6,546 nt of DNA from JAGLCY01 sp965369705 (GCA_965369705.1 CBDURF010000189.1:1-6546); one strand, 5' to 3'. Shown: positions 1-6,537, counted from the stretch's first letter. Notes: generated from the sequence alone by a model not told the origin. A program made the numbers and translations.

Positions 1-809
1 CTGATCCTCACAACGACAATCCGCGTTTGAACCCGTGGTTCGATTTCGCCAGCAATATCACGGGGCCCGCTTACCAACCCGATCCCTGGGTGGTGTTCCC
101 GGGTGTCGCACCCCGGGGGCGGGTGCTGCGCATGGAGATAGAATCGAAGATCCTGAATCAAGCGCGCCGTCTGATCATCTACTCTCCCGCCGGCCGGGCA
201 GAGGACGAACTTCCGCTCATCCTGTTCCAGGACGGCAAGGCGTTTTTCGGCTGGGGCCGCGTGCCCCAGGTGATGGACCGTCTGCTGGAGGCGGACGAAA
301 TCGGTCCGGCCCACCTGGTCTTCGTGCCGCCCAGCGAGCGCACTGAGGAGTATGCGTTCAATCCCGTGTACCGCAGGTTTCTCGTCGAGGAATTGCTGCC
401 CGCCGTGGAAGACAGAATCAGGTGCGACTCGCGTCGCACCTTGTGGGGAGCCAGTCTCGGGGGTCTGCTCAGCGCCCAGCTGGCCTGGGAAAGGCCCGAT
501 CTGTTCCAGAAGGTCGTGGCCCAGTCGGGCGCCTTTCTGTTCTCCCCGGACATGGAGCGGCGCAATCCCTTCGCCGGCGGGGAATCATTTCGCGCCCGGG
601 TGCTTGCCGAGGACCCGCCCCCGCTGAAATGGCATCTGGATTGCGGGACCCTGGAATGGCTTCTGGCCAGCAACCGGAGACTGGCCGATGCCCTTGCGGA
701 AAAGGGCGCAACCGTCGGCCTGGTCACCCGGTCGGCAGGTCATAACTGGGTGAACTGGCGCAACGGATTGGCCCAGGGACTGCGCTTCGCCCTGGATAAC
801 CATTCCTGA
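1..809 (+). CDS. Enterochelin-esterase-like alpha/beta hydrolase, 5' end cut off by the window
   Basis: Serine esterase of the putative-esterase (Fes/IroE/antigen 85) superfamily; members hydrolyse ester bonds such as those of catecholate siderophores, but many are uncharacterised, so the substrate is unknown. A TTG at 27 could be read as a start, but the frame is open from base 3 to the edge. The residues before the TTG (Asp-Pro-His-Asn-Asp-Asn-Pro-Arg) resemble the DPxN-type linker preceding the catalytic domain in Fes proteins, so I read this as a 5'-partial gene. Counting from the TTG (260 residues): the PLILFQDG strand lies near 63-70, the nucleophile elbow GASLGG at 141-146 puts the catalytic Ser at 143, and the HNWVNW motif puts the catalytic His at 239. 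The acid may be Asp205 or Glu210 in the segment LDCGTLE. Stop TGA at 807-809. The missing N-terminus could hold a signal peptide or an early-set domain. Family assignment is strong; siderophore function is not shown. Confidence 0.85.
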   Translation, partial: DPHNDNPRLNPWFDFASNITGPAYQPDPWVVFPGVAPRGRVLRMEIESKILNQARRLIIYSPAGRAEDELPLILFQDGKAFFGWGRVPQVMDRLLEADEIGPAHLVFVPPSERTEEYAFNPVYRRFLVEELLPAVEDRIRCDSRRTLWGASLGGLLSAQLAWERPDLFQKVVAQSGAFLFSPDMERRNPFAGGESFRARVLAEDPPPLKWHLDCGTLEWLLASNRRLADALAEKGATVGLVTRSAGHNWVNWRNGLAQGLRFALDNHS

Positions 810-844
810 TTGTCCGACGGGCCTATTTTCGGGCCATCTCCAAC

Positions 845-873
845 TTGAAAACCCCCATGCGTAATCATATTAT
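845..873 (+). promoter_or_regulatory. Sigma70-like promoter for the DUF4920/PepSY pair
   Basis: TTGAAA at 845-850 and TATTAT at 868-873 are separated by exactly 17 bases; each hexamer matches the consensus at five of six positions. Transcription would begin near 880, leaving a leader of about 65 bases before the ATG at 945. The position also argues against the in-frame TTG at 873 as a start, because it lies in the -10 element. Prediction from sequence only. Confidence 0.7.
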
Positions 874-944
874 TGTGGTCGGGGATCAATCATGCCCTGT
901 TGATGGAATCGAAATCCATCCACCCACAGCAAAGGTTGGCTGAA

Positions 945-1424
945 ATGCGTATCGTATCCGCTCTTTTGGTTTCGATTTTTGTTCTTCTGGCAGCCGGCGC
1001 GGTTCTGGCCGGTGAAGGTGAAAAGGTCTACGGCGAGGGCGTTTCCGCTCCCGACACCATGCTCGTCAGCGAATTGTTGGCGGATCCCGAGGCCTGGATC
1101 GGCAAGACCGTCCGCGTCAAGGGCACCGCCGTAGGTGTTTGCGCCCACCGTGGCTGCTGGATCAACATCGCCAGCGACAAGGAAGGCGAGACGGTGCGGG
1201 TGAAGGTCAAGGACGGGGTGATCGTGTTTCCGCCGGAGATCATGGGGGACATGGTCGTCGCCGAAGGCGTGTGGACGGCCAATGAGCTGACCATGGAGCA
1301 GACCAAGGAGGTTTGCGAGAACCAGGCCAAGAAAGAAGGCCGGGAATTCGACGAGAAGGAAGTCACCACCTGCATGACCCTGTACCAGATCACCGGTACG
1401 GGCGCCGTGGTCGCTTCAAAATAG
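945..1424 (+). CDS. Secreted DUF4920 domain protein
   Basis: Exported protein of 159 residues with a DUF4920 domain, function unknown. The ATG at 945 is chosen over in-frame TTG 873 and ATG 903 because it gives a textbook Sec signal peptide (MR, a hydrophobic core to about residue 19, then VLA, cleavage after Ala22), and an AAAGG lies nine bases upstream at 931-935. The mature domain begins around residue 28. It contains the GKTVRVKG strand (53-60) and the family hallmark VCAHRGCW (65-72) with Cys66, His68 and Cys71, followed by beta-rich segments typical of an OB-like small barrel. A second cysteine pair, Cys124 and Cys143, brackets a charged helix-like segment near the C-terminus. Four cysteines in an exported protein suggest disulfides or a metal site (inference). 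One base separates it from the next gene, so the two are probably cotranscribed and translationally coupled. Family call is good; the role is unknown. Confidence 0.82.
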   Translation: MRIVSALLVSIFVLLAAGAVLAGEGEKVYGEGVSAPDTMLVSELLADPEAWIGKTVRVKGTAVGVCAHRGCWINIASDKEGETVRVKVKDGVIVFPPEIMGDMVVAEGVWTANELTMEQTKEVCENQAKKEGREFDEKEVTTCMTLYQITGTGAVVASK

Positions 1425-1425
1425 C

Positions 1426-1992
1426 ATGGAGATGCGCACATTCCGGAAGTGGTGCCGGACCTTCCACCGGGAGCTCGGGTTCCTGGCCGTGGGTCTGACG
1501 TTGGTCTATGCGATCAGCGGCATCGCGGTCAACCATGCCCACCACTGGGACGCCAACTACGAGCGTACGGTGGAATATTTCACCATCGAGCCGCCCGGCA
1601 CCGGACCGACCGCGGAAATAGAACCCCTCGTGCTGGAACGACTGGCGATCGAAGGCCCCATCAAGAGCACCTGGCGCGCAGGTGATACCGCCTTCCAGAT
1701 CTTCCTGGAAGGCGGTGGATTCGATGTGAACCTGGCCACCGGGGAAGTGGTCCGCCACGGGTTCCGGAAGCGGCCCCTGCTCTTCGACCTGAACTTCATG
1801 CACCTGAATTCGGGCAAGGCGCCCTGGACCGGAATCGCCGATGTGTACGGCGGCATGCTGGTCGTGATGGCCCTGACCGGCATCTTCCTGGTCCGCGGCC
1901 GCAAGGGCCTGTCCGGCCGGGGCGGAGTGCTGGTGGCCCTGGGTTTTCTGTTGCCCCTCGTGTTCGCCGTGGTGTCGCGGGGGGGCGGCTGA
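1426..1992 (+). CDS. PepSY-associated TM-helix membrane protein
   Basis: Small integral membrane protein of 188 residues resembling the PepSY-associated TM helix family (COG3295-like); the biochemical function is not established. The N-terminus reads RKWCRTFHRELGF then a hydrophobic helix (about 18-35) ending in the family pattern YAISGIAVNH. Next is a roughly 100-residue extracytoplasmic part with a short PepSY-like fold (around 80-110, including FDVNLATGEVV). A second helix spans about 141-156 and a third about 167-183, ending in a short Arg-Gly-rich tail. His14, His37, His39, His40 and His126 lie near predicted membrane edges and could bind heme or metal, as proposed for related PepSY-TM proteins; that is inference. 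ATG 1426 follows the upstream stop by one base; ATG 1432 is an in-frame alternative directly behind GGAG, too close to be a normal ribosome site. Translation probably depends on coupling to the DUF4920 gene. Confidence 0.78.
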   Translation: MEMRTFRKWCRTFHRELGFLAVGLTLVYAISGIAVNHAHHWDANYERTVEYFTIEPPGTGPTAEIEPLVLERLAIEGPIKSTWRAGDTAFQIFLEGGGFDVNLATGEVVRHGFRKRPLLFDLNFMHLNSGKAPWTGIADVYGGMLVVMALTGIFLVRGRKGLSGRGGVLVALGFLLPLVFAVVSRGGG

Positions 1993-2149
1993 ACGCCGCT
2001 TTTCCACCCCGCCCGCTCCTCCTTGCCGGGCTTGACTCCCCTGCCCACGCCCCCTAGCTTATGCGGACCGGTTCCCTTGATTTTGTTTTGATTACAGGCG
2101 CGAAGCCTCTGCATCTTTTTCATACGAGCCGTCGTCGGCAGGTGACAAT
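1993..2149. other. Intergenic region upstream of the lysine-catabolism operon
   Basis: These 157 bases separate the PepSY-type gene from the LKR gene. They hold the candidate promoter at 2032-2060 and, just downstream of its predicted start, two copies of TTGATT (2077-2082 and 2088-2093) spaced 11 bases start to start. A tiny 4-bp hairpin (AGGC 2096-2099 with GCCT 2105-2108) lies before a run of five T (2116-2120), too weak to call a terminator. I see no coding sequence and no convincing terminator for the upstream pair. AGGTGA at 2140-2145 is the ribosome binding site of the next gene. Confidence 0.6.
2032..2060 (+). promoter_or_regulatory. Candidate promoter of the saccharopine-pathway operon
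   Basis: TTGACT at 2032-2037 (five of six consensus bases) is followed after 17 bases by TAGCTT at 2055-2060. The -10 element keeps the three most important consensus positions, T1, A2 and T6. Transcription would start near 2067 and leave a leader of about 83 bases, too short for a lysine (L-box) riboswitch. It is the best-scoring promoter-like sequence I see in the gap, but the -10 is weak by E. coli standards. Confidence 0.5.
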
Positions 2150-3475
2150 ATGGGCGTGACCATCGGCATCCGCAGGGAAGACAAGAACAAGTGGGAACGC
2201 AGGGTTCCCCTGGTTCCCACCGATCTGGCCGAACTCCGGAAAAACCGCGATCTCATTTTCACAATCCAGCCTTCGGCCATCCGCGTCTTCAGCGACGATG
2301 AATATCGTCAAGCGGGCATCACCGTCGATGAGAGCCTGGACGAAGCGGATGTCGTCGTCGCCGTCAAGGAAATCCCCATCGAGTTCCTGCAGGAGAAGAA
2401 GGTCTATTTCTTCTTCTCCCACACCATCAAGAGTCAGGCCTACAACATGCCCCTGCTCCAGCACCTGCTGGATACCGGGTCCACCCTCATCGACTACGAG
2501 CGCATCGCCGACGAGCAGAACCGCCGGCTGATCTTCTTCAGCGTGCACGCGGGGTACGCGGGCATGATCGAAAGCCTGGTCGCCCTGGCTCGGCGGATGG
2601 AATTCAATGGCGTGAAAACGCCTCTTCTGGAGCTCAAGCATGCCTACGAATACGGCAGCCTGATTGAAGCCAAGAATCACCTGCTGCAGATCGGCGACCG
2701 CATCAAGACCGAAGGCATGGGGGACCACCCCGACCCGATCATCATCGGCCTGGCCGGATACGGGAACGTTTCGCGGGGCTGCCAGGAAATGCTCGACTGC
2801 CTGCCGGTGAAGGAAATCCCGGTCAGCGAGCTGGAAGAGACCGCCGGGGCGACGGCCGCCCAGGTCGGGCCCCTGGTGAAGGTCGTTTTCAAGGAAGAGG
2901 ACATGGTGGAGCCCCGGTCCGCCGACGCCCAGTTCGTGCTCCAGGATTATTACCAGCGGCCGGAAAACTATCGGGGTGTCTTCGAGAATTTCCTGCCACA
3001 TCTGGATCTGCTGATGAACACGATCTACTGGGAAGACCGTTATCCCCGGCTGGTGACGAAAAAATGGGCCCATGCCCAATACGGCCCGGACAAGCGCCCC
3101 CGTCTGCAGGTCATCGGCGACATCAGCTGCGACATAGAAGGCAGCGTCGAACTGACCCTCAAGGCCCCGATGCCCGACCAGCCCTGTTACGTCTACGACC
3201 CCCGGACGGGCAAGATCAACGATGGAATCGAGGGTGACGGTCCGGTGATCATGGCCGTGGACAATCTGCCCTGCGAACTGCCCCGCGAGTCTTCGGAACA
3301 TTTCAGCTCGGTCCTGCGGGACATGATGCCGGCCCTGGGCCATGCGGATTTCCGGTCGGATTTCGAGGGGCTGCACCTGCCGCCCCATCTGAAGAAGGCG
3401 GTCATCACCCACCGTGGTGAACTGACCTCCAGCTACCGCTACCTGCAGGACGCTCTCGACAAGGCCCGCGGGTAG
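2150..3475 (+). CDS. Lysine-ketoglutarate reductase (saccharopine-forming; LKR half of AASS)
   Basis: Cytosolic oxidoreductase condensing L-lysine with 2-oxoglutarate and reducing the adduct, normally with NADPH, to saccharopine (EC 1.5.1.8), the first step of lysine degradation by this route. The 441 residues align by eye along the whole LKR domain of human and plant AASS (LKR/SDH). Visible blocks are RREDKNKWERR at 8-18 (AlaDH/PNT-like N-terminal domain), FFSHTIKSQ at 88-96, LIDYE at 113-117, AGYAGM at 134-139, the dinucleotide-binding glycine turn GLAGYGNVSRG at 200-210, NTIYWE at 290-295, GDISCDIEGSVE at 323-334 and AVDNLPCELPRE at 369-380. ATG 2150 has AGGTGA five to six bases upstream, and the RRED motif sits at the right distance. 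It is 32 bases from the saccharopine dehydrogenase gene, in a different frame, so the two are separate polypeptides. Alanine dehydrogenase and fungal Lys1-type enzymes share folds but lack these blocks. Confidence 0.92.
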   Translation: MGVTIGIRREDKNKWERRVPLVPTDLAELRKNRDLIFTIQPSAIRVFSDDEYRQAGITVDESLDEADVVVAVKEIPIEFLQEKKVYFFFSHTIKSQAYNMPLLQHLLDTGSTLIDYERIADEQNRRLIFFSVHAGYAGMIESLVALARRMEFNGVKTPLLELKHAYEYGSLIEAKNHLLQIGDRIKTEGMGDHPDPIIIGLAGYGNVSRGCQEMLDCLPVKEIPVSELEETAGATAAQVGPLVKVVFKEEDMVEPRSADAQFVLQDYYQRPENYRGVFENFLPHLDLLMNTIYWEDRYPRLVTKKWAHAQYGPDKRPRLQVIGDISCDIEGSVELTLKAPMPDQPCYVYDPRTGKINDGIEGDGPVIMAVDNLPCELPRESSEHFSSVLRDMMPALGHADFRSDFEGLHLPPHLKKAVITHRGELTSSYRYLQDALDKARG

Positions 3476-3507
3476 GCCCGCCACAGGGCGGACGGGAAGG
3501 GAACAGG

Positions 3508-4833
3508 GTGAAGAAAATCCTCGTGTTGGGCGCCGGCATGGTGGCCGGTCCGTTGATCAGGTACCTGCTGGACCGCGGCTTCGGTCTGACGGTCACCAGC
3601 CTCGTCCTGGAAGACGCCGTCAAACTGGTCGGTGACGATCCCCGCGGTACGGCCCTCAAGCTCGACATGGCCGACGACGAAACCCTTTCCGCTCTGGTGG
3701 GGTCTCACGACCTGGTGATCAGCCTGGTTCCCTACAGCTATCATCCCCTGGTCGCCAACCACTGCCTGGAACAGCGCAAGAACCTGGTGACGGCCTCTTA
3801 CGTGTCCGAGGAGATGAAGGCCTTCGATGCCGAAGCCAAGGACCACGACCTGATCTTCCTGAACGAGATCGGCCTGGATCCCGGCATCGATCACATGTCG
3901 GCCATGCGCATCATCGATGATGTCCACGCGCGGGGCGGCAAGATCCGGCACTTCCGCTCCTTCTGCGGCGGTCTGCCCGCCCCCGAGGCCAACGACAATC
4001 CCTTCGGCTACAAGTTTTCCTGGGCGCCGCGCGGTGTGCTCCTGGCCAGCCGCAACGGAGCGCGGTACTGGCGTGACAACCACGTCGTCGATGTTCCTCC
4101 CGAGCGGCTGTTCCGGGACATGCGCCTGCTCCACGTACCGGGCGCGGGCGATTTCGAGGCCTATCCCAACCGGAATTCCCTCGAGTACAGGGACATCTAC
4201 GGATTGGGAGATGAGGTCCTTTCGGTCTTCAGGGGCACCCTGCGCTACATCGGTTGGTGCAATTCGATGTTCAACTTCGTGAAGATCGGCCTGCTGGATA
4301 CCGAACCGCGGGACAGCAAGGACATGACCTACGCTGATTTCATGCGGGAGCTGCTCGATGCCGGCCCGGACGAGGACCTGAGGCTGGCCGCCGCCGACCG
4401 CATGGGTCAGTCCGCGGACTGCCTGCCGCCCTGGAATCTGCACTGGCTGGGCATGTTCTCGCGCCGGCCCATCGGTCACGACAGCATCTCCCCCCTGGAC
4501 GCCCTGGGCGAGATCATGCAGGAGAGGCTTTCCTACCAACCCGGCGAGCGGGACATGGTGGTTCTCTTCCACGAATTCAAGGCCTGGTTCGAGGCCGACG
4601 GCCACTACGAACGCCTGACCTCGAGCCTAGTGGACTTCGGCGTCCGCTACGGGGACAGCTCCATGTCCCGCACCGTTTCCCTGCCGGCGGCCATCGCCGC
4701 GGTGCTGATTCTCGAGGGCAAGATCACCCGGCGCGGCGTGCTGCGTCCGGTCATTCCCGAAATCTACAATCCGGTTCTCGACGAGCTCGCGAACCTGAAC
4801 ATAGTCTGCTCTGAAGAAAAGACAGTGTATTAA
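3508..4833 (+). CDS. Saccharopine dehydrogenase, L-glutamate-forming (SDH half of AASS / Lys9-like)
   Basis: Oxidises saccharopine to L-glutamate and 2-aminoadipate-6-semialdehyde, the second step of the pathway (EC 1.5.1.9 if NAD, 1.5.1.10 if NADP). The start is GTG at 3508, placed by the purine-rich AAGGGA at 3497-3502 and by the Rossmann motif VLGAGMVAGP at residues 6-15, which would begin any full-length copy. Family blocks along 441 residues are LVPYSYHPLVA (74-84), TASYVSEEM (95-103), NEIGLDPGIDHMSAM (119-133), CGGLPAPE (153-160), NPFGYKFSW (164-172), YPNRNSL (219-225), GTLRYIGW (243-250), TVSLPAAIAAVLILEG (389-404) and the closing GVLRP...EIYNPVL (410-424). These match yeast Lys9 and the C-terminal half of human AASS. 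Carboxynorspermidine dehydrogenase is a distant relative without the CGGLPAPE/GYKFSW signature. The second strand of the Rossmann fold lacks the Arg seen in Lys9, so NADP preference cannot be assumed. Stop TAA; 37 bases to the next gene. Confidence 0.93.
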   Translation: MKKILVLGAGMVAGPLIRYLLDRGFGLTVTSLVLEDAVKLVGDDPRGTALKLDMADDETLSALVGSHDLVISLVPYSYHPLVANHCLEQRKNLVTASYVSEEMKAFDAEAKDHDLIFLNEIGLDPGIDHMSAMRIIDDVHARGGKIRHFRSFCGGLPAPEANDNPFGYKFSWAPRGVLLASRNGARYWRDNHVVDVPPERLFRDMRLLHVPGAGDFEAYPNRNSLEYRDIYGLGDEVLSVFRGTLRYIGWCNSMFNFVKIGLLDTEPRDSKDMTYADFMRELLDAGPDEDLRLAAADRMGQSADCLPPWNLHWLGMFSRRPIGHDSISPLDALGEIMQERLSYQPGERDMVVLFHEFKAWFEADGHYERLTSSLVDFGVRYGDSSMSRTVSLPAAIAAVLILEGKITRRGVLRPVIPEIYNPVLDELANLNIVCSEEKTVY

Positions 4834-4870
4834 CCAGGGGTCGAATCCTGGAGGAAGAAGGAACCTTGAA

Positions 4871-6424
4871 ATGGCCAAGAAAACGCAGAAGCTCGTGACC
4901 AAGAACCAGATCTTCCGGGCTCTGGGCCTGAACGCCAAAATGAAGGGCGCCAACTGCGGTGGGGAGTGGTTCGCAGACAGCAAGGATTACATCACTTCGG
5001 TGAATCCGGCCACCGGCGAGGTCCTGGCCCGCATCGAACAGGCCAGCGCCAAGGATTACGACAAGGTGATGAAAAAGGCCCGGGCGGCGTTCCTGGTCTG
5101 GCGTCAGATGCCCGCGCCCCAGCGCGGCGAGATCGTCCGGCAGATCGGCGAGGCCCTGCGGGCGAAGAAGGACATGCTCGGCGCCCTGGTCAGCCTGGAG
5201 ATGGGCAAGATCTACACCGAGGGACTCGGCGAGGTGCAGGAGATGATCGACATCTGCGACTTCGCCGTGGGTCTGAGCCGCAACCTGAGCGGCCCCACCC
5301 TGCAGAGCGAGCGGCCCAAACACCGCATGATGGAACAGTGGCATCCGTTGGGCGTGGTCGGCGTCATCAGTGCCTTCAACTTTCCGGTCGCGGTCTGGGC
5401 CTGGAACACGGCTTTGGCCTGGGTCTGCGGAGACAGTTCCCTGTGGAAACCCTCGAGCAAGACCCCGCTGTGCGCCGTCGCCTGCCAGAACATCGCGAAC
5501 GAGGTCTTCAAGGCCAACGGCCTGCCCGAGGGCGTCAGCTGCGTGACCATCGGCCGCGGCGCGACCATCGGGGAGAAACTGGTCAACGACAAGCACATCC
5601 CCCTGGTCAGCGCGACCGGTTCGACCCGCATGGGCCAGCGCATCGGCGGCATTGTCGGCGCGCGCCTGGGCCGAACCATCCTGGAACTCGGCGGCAACAA
5701 CGCCATCATCATCAGCGAGAAGGCCGATCTGACCGGAGCTCTGGCCAGCGCCTTCTTCGGCGCCGTGGGCACCGCGGGCCAGCGCTGCACTTCGACCCGG
5801 CGGCTGATCATCCAGGAAAAGGTCTACGACACCTTCGTCAAGAAGTTGATCGCCAACTACAAGCGCGTGGCGATCGGCAATCCGCTTGATGCCAGGACCT
5901 TGATGGGCCCCTTGATCGACGAGGGCGCCGTCGCTGATTACGTCAACGCCATCAAGGCGGCCAAACAGCAGGGCGGCAAGGTGCTGTACGGCGGCAAGGT
6001 CATGAAGCCCTTCGGCGCCGCCACTTTCGTTCAGCCGACCATCATCGAGATCGAAAACAAGGCCCAGATCGTGCAGGACGAGACCTTCGCGCCGATCCTG
6101 TACGTGATGAAGTACAAGAAGATCGAGCAGGCCTTCAAGCTGCACAACGACGTGCCCCAGGGGCTGAGCAGCGCCATCTACACCGACAGCGTGAACGAGG
6201 GCGAAGCCTTCCTCAGCTTCCTGGGCAGCGACTGCGGGATCGCCAACATCAACATCGGCACCAGCGGCGCCGAGATCGGCGGCGCCTTCGGCGGCGAGAA
6301 GGACACCGGCGGCGGGCGCGAGTCCGGGTCGGATTCCTGGAAGCTGTACATGCGGCGGCAGACCAACACCATCAACTGGGGCGGCGAAGTTCACCTGGCC
6401 CAAGGGGTGGAGTTCAAGGCGTAG
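4871..6424 (+). CDS. Alpha-aminoadipic semialdehyde dehydrogenase (ALDH7A1/antiquitin type)
   Basis: NAD-dependent aldehyde dehydrogenase converting 2-aminoadipate-6-semialdehyde (in equilibrium with cyclic piperideine-6-carboxylate) to 2-aminoadipate (EC 1.2.1.31), the third step of the pathway. The 517 residues match human ALDH7A1 over the full length, including shared strings such as SLEMGKI (108-114), GEVQE (120-124), SAFNFPVAV (167-175), LELGGNNAII (271-280), GTAGQRCT (300-307) and the C-terminal SGAEIGGAFGGEK (465-477) with GGGRESGSD (480-488). Catalytic Cys306, general base Glu272 and oxyanion Asn170 are intact. Arg305, next to the Cys, and Glu110 correspond to residues implicated in recognising the aminoadipate end, and the loop around 463-468 to the aminoadipate anchor loop. 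ATG 4871 is preceded by AAGGA (4858-4862) and, further out, GGAGG (4850-4854). Last gene of the operon, with a terminator 30 bases after its stop. ALDH7 enzymes can also oxidise betaine aldehyde, so a side role in osmoprotection is possible. Confidence 0.95.
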   Translation: MAKKTQKLVTKNQIFRALGLNAKMKGANCGGEWFADSKDYITSVNPATGEVLARIEQASAKDYDKVMKKARAAFLVWRQMPAPQRGEIVRQIGEALRAKKDMLGALVSLEMGKIYTEGLGEVQEMIDICDFAVGLSRNLSGPTLQSERPKHRMMEQWHPLGVVGVISAFNFPVAVWAWNTALAWVCGDSSLWKPSSKTPLCAVACQNIANEVFKANGLPEGVSCVTIGRGATIGEKLVNDKHIPLVSATGSTRMGQRIGGIVGARLGRTILELGGNNAIIISEKADLTGALASAFFGAVGTAGQRCTSTRRLIIQEKVYDTFVKKLIANYKRVAIGNPLDARTLMGPLIDEGAVADYVNAIKAAKQQGGKVLYGGKVMKPFGAATFVQPTIIEIENKAQIVQDETFAPILYVMKYKKIEQAFKLHNDVPQGLSSAIYTDSVNEGEAFLSFLGSDCGIANINIGTSGAEIGGAFGGEKDTGGGRESGSDSWKLYMRRQTNTINWGGEVHLAQGVEFKA

Positions 6425-6453
6425 ATTCCGGGTTGATTCGGCAACACACATGG

Positions 6454-6483
6454 CCCCGCCTGGCTTTTGCCGGGTGGGGTTTT
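6454..6483 (+). terminator. Rho-independent terminator of the lysine-catabolism operon
   Basis: An 11-bp GC-rich stem (6454-6464 with 6469-6479, two G-T wobbles) closes on a TTTT loop and is followed by TTTTGTGTGTG. An outer repeat, ACACACA (6444-6450) with TGTGTGT (6483-6489), can extend the structure across a three-base internal loop. The T-tract follows only the + strand copy, so it terminates rightward transcription. It starts 30 bases after the stop codon of the aldehyde dehydrogenase gene. Confidence 0.85.
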
Positions 6484-6508
6484 GTGTGTGGGTAGGCTGG
6501 TGGTGTCC

Positions 6509-6537
6509 TTGAAATTGCTGGGATATCCTGATACGTT
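6509..6537 (+). promoter_or_regulatory. Candidate promoter for a gene beyond the right edge
   Basis: TTGAAA at 6509-6514 is followed after 17 bases by TACGTT at 6532-6537, which keeps T1, A2 and T6 of the -10 consensus. It lies directly behind the terminator, as expected for a new transcription unit running right. No start codon with a ribosome site is visible before the window ends, so the gene it would serve cannot be identified. Confidence 0.4.

Noticed and set aside
815..836. CGGGCC repeated after the esterase gene as a terminator
   Set aside because: The copies are direct rather than inverted; only GGCC can pair, and no T-tract follows.
892..903. Tiny frame ATG-CCC-TGT-TGA overlapping an in-frame ATG at 903 upstream of the DUF4920 gene
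   Set aside because: Three codons with no ribosome site; the ATG at 903 would add residues before a complete signal peptide. Most likely chance.
2011..2031. GCCCG/CGGGC inverted repeat after the PepSY-type gene as a terminator
   Set aside because: Only a 5-bp stem with an 11-base loop, not followed by a T-run; it abuts the -35 element of the next promoter.
2096..2120. Hairpin plus T-run in the LKR leader as an attenuator or lysine riboswitch
   Set aside because: The stem is 4 bp and eight bases intervene before the T-run; the leader is about 83 bases, far shorter than an L-box, and none of its conserved structure is visible.
2120..3484. 454-residue open frame on the - strand
   Set aside because: Mirror of the LKR gene in a GC-rich genome; no family motifs and no plausible ribosome site or promoter.
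3439..4605. 388-residue open frame on the - strand
   Set aside because: Mirror of the saccharopine dehydrogenase gene; composition is typical of an antisense shadow and no domain is recognisable.
4751..6451. 566-residue open frame on the - strand, longer than the sense gene
   Set aside because: It lies opposite the aldehyde dehydrogenase gene, whose product is an unmistakable full-length ALDH7; the antisense frame is low-complexity Asp/Ala/Gly/Leu/His-rich sequence typical of the mirror of GC-rich codons, with no recognisable domain.
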